Positions 61,790-64,000 of a stretch of 64,000 nucleotides of DNA are shown here, one piece after another. Numbering within the stretch: the stretch's first letter is position 1; the number at the start of each line of letters is the position of its first letter. The stretch is from NCBI GenBank assembly GCA_018669475.1, contig JABHCC010000119.1:1-64000 (forward strand). The letters are read 5' to 3'. The translations under genes were made by a program, and so were the position numbers. Source of the DNA: Bacteroidota bacterium. GTDB taxonomy: Bacteria; Bacteroidota; Bacteroidia; Bacteroidales; UBA12481. A model generated the notes under the pieces. The model searched no databases and was not told the origin of the DNA. It saw only the letters and a list, made by a program, of their open reading frames with translations.

Positions 61790-62653
61790 CTACTTAATAT
61801 GTTTTTCTGCATGATAAGATGACCTCACAAGAGGATCACTTTCAATATGTTTAAACCCTAAATCGCGACCAATACGCAGGAAATCAGCAAATTCATCAGG
61901 AGTAATCCATCGCTTTACTGGCATATGATCTCTTGAGGGCTGCATATATTGACCTATGGTTATTACGCTACAATCTACATTGAGCAGATCTTTCATAGTA
62001 TTAATTACCTCATCTTTTGTCTCACCCAGCCCAAGCATAATACCTGATTTTGTGATCAAACCCGATTGGGCAATCTGCTGCAGAACCTGAAGGCTCAGAT
62101 CGTATTTAGCCCTGGATCTGATTTCAGGACTCAAGCGTCGAACTGTTTCAAGATTGTGAGAGATTACCTCAGGTTTCTCATTTATGACTTGATTAATAAG
62201 TTCAGGTATGCCATCAAAATCAGGGATCAGGCATTCAATAGTTAATGAGGGACAGGCTTTCTTACAGGCTCGAATGGTATCAGCCCAAATGGATGCACCT
62301 TTGTCATCAAGATCATCCCTGTCAACTGAGGTTATGACCGCATGTCTCAAACCCATTTTTACAATTGACTCTGCAATTCGTTGTGCTTCAATAGTATCAA
62401 CCGGGCCAGGACGACCTGTTTTTACATTACAGAATTTGCATGATCTCGTGCATACATCACCGAGAATCATAAAGGTGGCTGTTCCTGAATCCCAACACTC
62501 TCCAATATTCGGACAATTACCTGAAGTACATATAGTGTGAAGTTTATTTTTATCTACAAGCTCCCTGACTTTGTAATAATCACCATCTTTTGGTAGCCTG
62601 GATTTCATTTTCATCCAGGATGGAAGTCTGTTAATTGGCTCTTTTATTCCCAT
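61790..62653 (-). CDS. lipA: Lipoyl synthase
   Basis: A 287-residue radical-SAM enzyme inserting two sulfurs into octanoyl chains. The auxiliary-cluster cysteines are C42, C47 and C53 (CTSGNCPNIGEC) and the radical-SAM cluster C68, C72 and C75 (CTRSCKFC). The ATG at 62653 is used; an extension to 62680 adds nine unusual residues. The C-terminus ends VRSSYHAEKHIK, close to the family norm. First gene of the lipA-lipB-dmsABC-symporter series. Confidence 0.97.
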   Translation of the reverse strand: MGIKEPINRLPSWMKMKSRLPKDGDYYKVRELVDKNKLHTICTSGNCPNIGECWDSGTATFMILGDVCTRSCKFCNVKTGRPGPVDTIEAQRIAESIVKMGLRHAVITSVDRDDLDDKGASIWADTIRACKKACPSLTIECLIPDFDGIPELINQVINEKPEVISHNLETVRRLSPEIRSRAKYDLSLQVLQQIAQSGLITKSGIMLGLGETKDEVINTMKDLLNVDCSVITIGQYMQPSRDHMPVKRWITPDEFADFLRIGRDLGFKHIESDPLVRSSYHAEKHIK

Positions 62654-62711
62654 AATATTATTGTGAGGGTAAAAGTACAATTATTTTAATTTGAGGGGGT
62701 GGGAAAATGGG

Positions 62712-62743
62712 TAACCCCGGAAGCACAGAGCTAACCGGGGTTA
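62712..62743 (-). terminator. Hairpin between the end-of-window gene and lipA
   Basis: TAACCCCGG at 62712-62720 pairs with CCGGGGTTA at 62735-62743, with a 14-base loop. It follows the stop of the 62777-63838 gene on the minus strand. Confidence 0.75.
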
Positions 62744-62776
62744 TTTATATATTGATGAACTGAATATTGTCAGGCT

Positions 62777-63838
62777 CTACTCGAAATTAACTGCAAAATC
62801 TGATTTGGAAAAAGTTTCAATAGCGTTTCCATAAAGTTCATTGATGTCACGATCAGAGTTCATAGTCCACAAAGCATCAATAATTCCATATAATTCTGAT
62901 GTGTCTTTTTTAAGCAATGATGAGGGGTGCTGAATATTCAAATCTGCCAAAATCTGATCAGTAATAAAATTGCTCAGTGTTTTATAAACTTCAAAGCATA
63001 ATCTTGGATCATAATTATCATATTGATCACTGCAAAGTTTAGAAAGAATACGAAAGCCTGCTTCCTCACAAATATTCTGCACAAGCCATCTTGGATCATC
63101 TCCATAGAAGTACCAGTCTTTATCATAACCTAATGCCTTGGCTGTTGGGCCATTTTCCATGCCCATGCTCAAAACAACCTGATAATTTGGAGAGTCAAAT
63201 TTTAAGCCTGTAATGTTTTCCCAACGGTTAATCAGGTTCCATTCCTGAAATCTGTCGTTGAGAGCATCTGCCAGAATTTGTATTTGGATAGTTTCATTTG
63301 GCCAAACATCCTCTTTGAATGAATCGTAGTTATTCATGAGGATTTTTGAGATCGTTTGAATTTCCTCTGAATAATTGAAAAGACTTTGATTTTCATTAAA
63401 TCCAGTCCATAGCTCTAATTCTTCAATATAGTATTCATACTTATTCTTGAATGTATCAAATGATTTCTGTGCTATTGCTGAATTCAGGTCAGTAAGATAG
63501 TCTGCTAACTGATCCTTTGAGGCTGGATTTATGTAACCCGGGAATGTTAAGAAGAAATAGCTGAGAACTCCCTCATCGCCGTCAGACCATCGAAGTAAAT
63601 CACCATGGTCTTTAAGATATTTCAAATCAGTTGGCTTAACTGATTCAAGGTATTTCTCCGCATATTGGCTTTTATAGCCAATTTGAGCAACACCCAACAA
63701 GTGACCTGCATAGTTTGGATAAAACTCCAAAACTGCCTTAATCGACTTTTTGCTGGATTCAGGCACAAAAGACATCCCCTGTAGGGAACAGGTAGTAAGC
63801 ATAATAGCTACTAGCACAAAGAAATGACGTTCTTTCAT
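62777..63838 (-). CDS. Secreted protein of unknown function
   Basis: A 353-residue protein with a signal peptide (MKERHFFVLVAIMLTTCSLQ, cleavage after about residue 21; a Cys at 17 is not in a clean lipobox). The body is acidic, aromatic-rich and mostly helical. I recognise no family. Its features are several DxD/WxxG segments (DGDEGVLSYFFLTFPGY, cited as marker; YDKDWYFYGDDPRWLVQNIC) without a known catalytic motif. It is separated from lipA by a hairpin and so has its own transcript. Its upstream region holds an 8-base inverted repeat. Confidence 0.75.
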   Translation of the reverse strand: MKERHFFVLVAIMLTTCSLQGMSFVPESSKKSIKAVLEFYPNYAGHLLGVAQIGYKSQYAEKYLESVKPTDLKYLKDHGDLLRWSDGDEGVLSYFFLTFPGYINPASKDQLADYLTDLNSAIAQKSFDTFKNKYEYYIEELELWTGFNENQSLFNYSEEIQTISKILMNNYDSFKEDVWPNETIQIQILADALNDRFQEWNLINRWENITGLKFDSPNYQVVLSMGMENGPTAKALGYDKDWYFYGDDPRWLVQNICEEAGFRILSKLCSDQYDNYDPRLCFEVYKTLSNFITDQILADLNIQHPSSLLKKDTSELYGIIDALWTMNSDRDINELYGNAIETFSKSDFAVNFE

Positions 63839-63872
63839 GATGAATTAAGATTAGTTTAATCTAAAGACGAGT

Positions 63873-63924
63873 GAGAACATTTATAATTACATGATTTTAT
63901 GCATCATTTGGTATTTATGTTCTC
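63873..63924. promoter_or_regulatory. Inverted repeat upstream of the end-of-window gene
   Basis: GAGAACAT at 63873-63880 and ATGTTCTC at 63917-63924, 36 bases apart, upstream of the ATG at 63838. It could be an operator pair or chance in AT-rich DNA. From 63925 to 64000 nothing further is seen. Confidence 0.25.
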
Positions 63925-64000
63925 AATTTTGATAAGTGTGGTTCTAATCAGATTGATTTTTTTGAAAATACACCTAGACTAATTCTAAATAAGCCTATAT

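Noticed and set aside
62208-62540. 110-codon plus-strand ORF opposite lipA
   Set aside because: Complement frame of a highly conserved gene; no independent support.
1-64000. CRISPR arrays, prophage, integrase or complete insertion sequences
   Set aside because: I saw no regularly spaced repeats, no integrase, capsid or transposase reading frame in any part of the window.

Overview
The window reads as chromosomal DNA from a member of the Bacteroidota, probably an anaerobic or facultative, possibly marine, relative of the Bacteroidales/Marinilabiliales (inference). The signs are an AT-rich sequence, a SusC/SusD pair with a hybrid two-component regulator, RagB-type lipoproteins, DUF4159, DUF1015, DUF5916 and 6-bladed beta-propeller proteins, TAnnTTTG-type -7 promoter boxes, and mostly absent Shine-Dalgarno sequences. 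The window starts inside a pnuC gene and ends in non-coding DNA.

Layout. 1-6.8 kb: nicotinamide riboside uptake and phosphorylation (pnuC end plus a NadR-like kinase), a THUMP RNA methyltransferase, an Hpt protein, then a one-carbon/serine operon gcvT-serC-serA-DUF1015 closed by a perfect hairpin. 6.9-13.7 kb: a secreted coiled-coil protein divergent from a histidine kinase/OmpR-type regulator pair, an AlbA_2 protein, an M14 carboxypeptidase, an acyl-ACP thioesterase and a YggS-type PLP protein. 13.7-20 kb: uvrA divergent from an ECF sigma factor, a small acidic protein, an SPFH membrane protein with a ribbon-helix-helix protein, DUF4159 and tRNA-Ser(CGA). 20-25.8 kb: an S9 peptidase, what looks like a group II intron remnant, a nitronate monooxygenase-like flavoprotein, a gene-poor stretch and a beta-propeller lipoprotein. 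25.8-38.4 kb: an RND efflux operon (adaptor, pump, TolC) with a translationally coupled DUF1343/NamZ gene, DUF5916, a divergent PAP2 protein, a Nudix hydrolase and an orphan PAS histidine kinase.

38.5-54 kb is a polysaccharide utilisation locus: hybrid two-component regulator, SusC and SusD on the plus strand, converging on a minus-strand set of two sulfatases, a double-DUF1080 protein and a GH29 alpha-L-fucosidase. Together these fit use of a sulfated, fucose-containing glycan. A YqhD-type alcohol dehydrogenase lies next to it. 55.5-62.7 kb carries a minus-strand series lipA-lipB-dmsA-dmsB-dmsC-sodium/solute symporter, joining lipoate synthesis with a DMSO-reductase-type respiratory enzyme. 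A secreted protein of unknown function ends the window.

The most unusual signals are non-coding. A 34-base element, identical at 33 positions, sits exactly 25 bases upstream of both the SPFH gene and the alcohol dehydrogenase gene 36 kb apart, and spans a promoter-like pair. Two copies of a palindromic 25-mer lie 46 bases apart, one of them coding for the tail of the RHH protein. GTTAA repeats at 11-base spacing precede the kinase/regulator pair, and an 18-base perfect palindrome precedes the RND operon.
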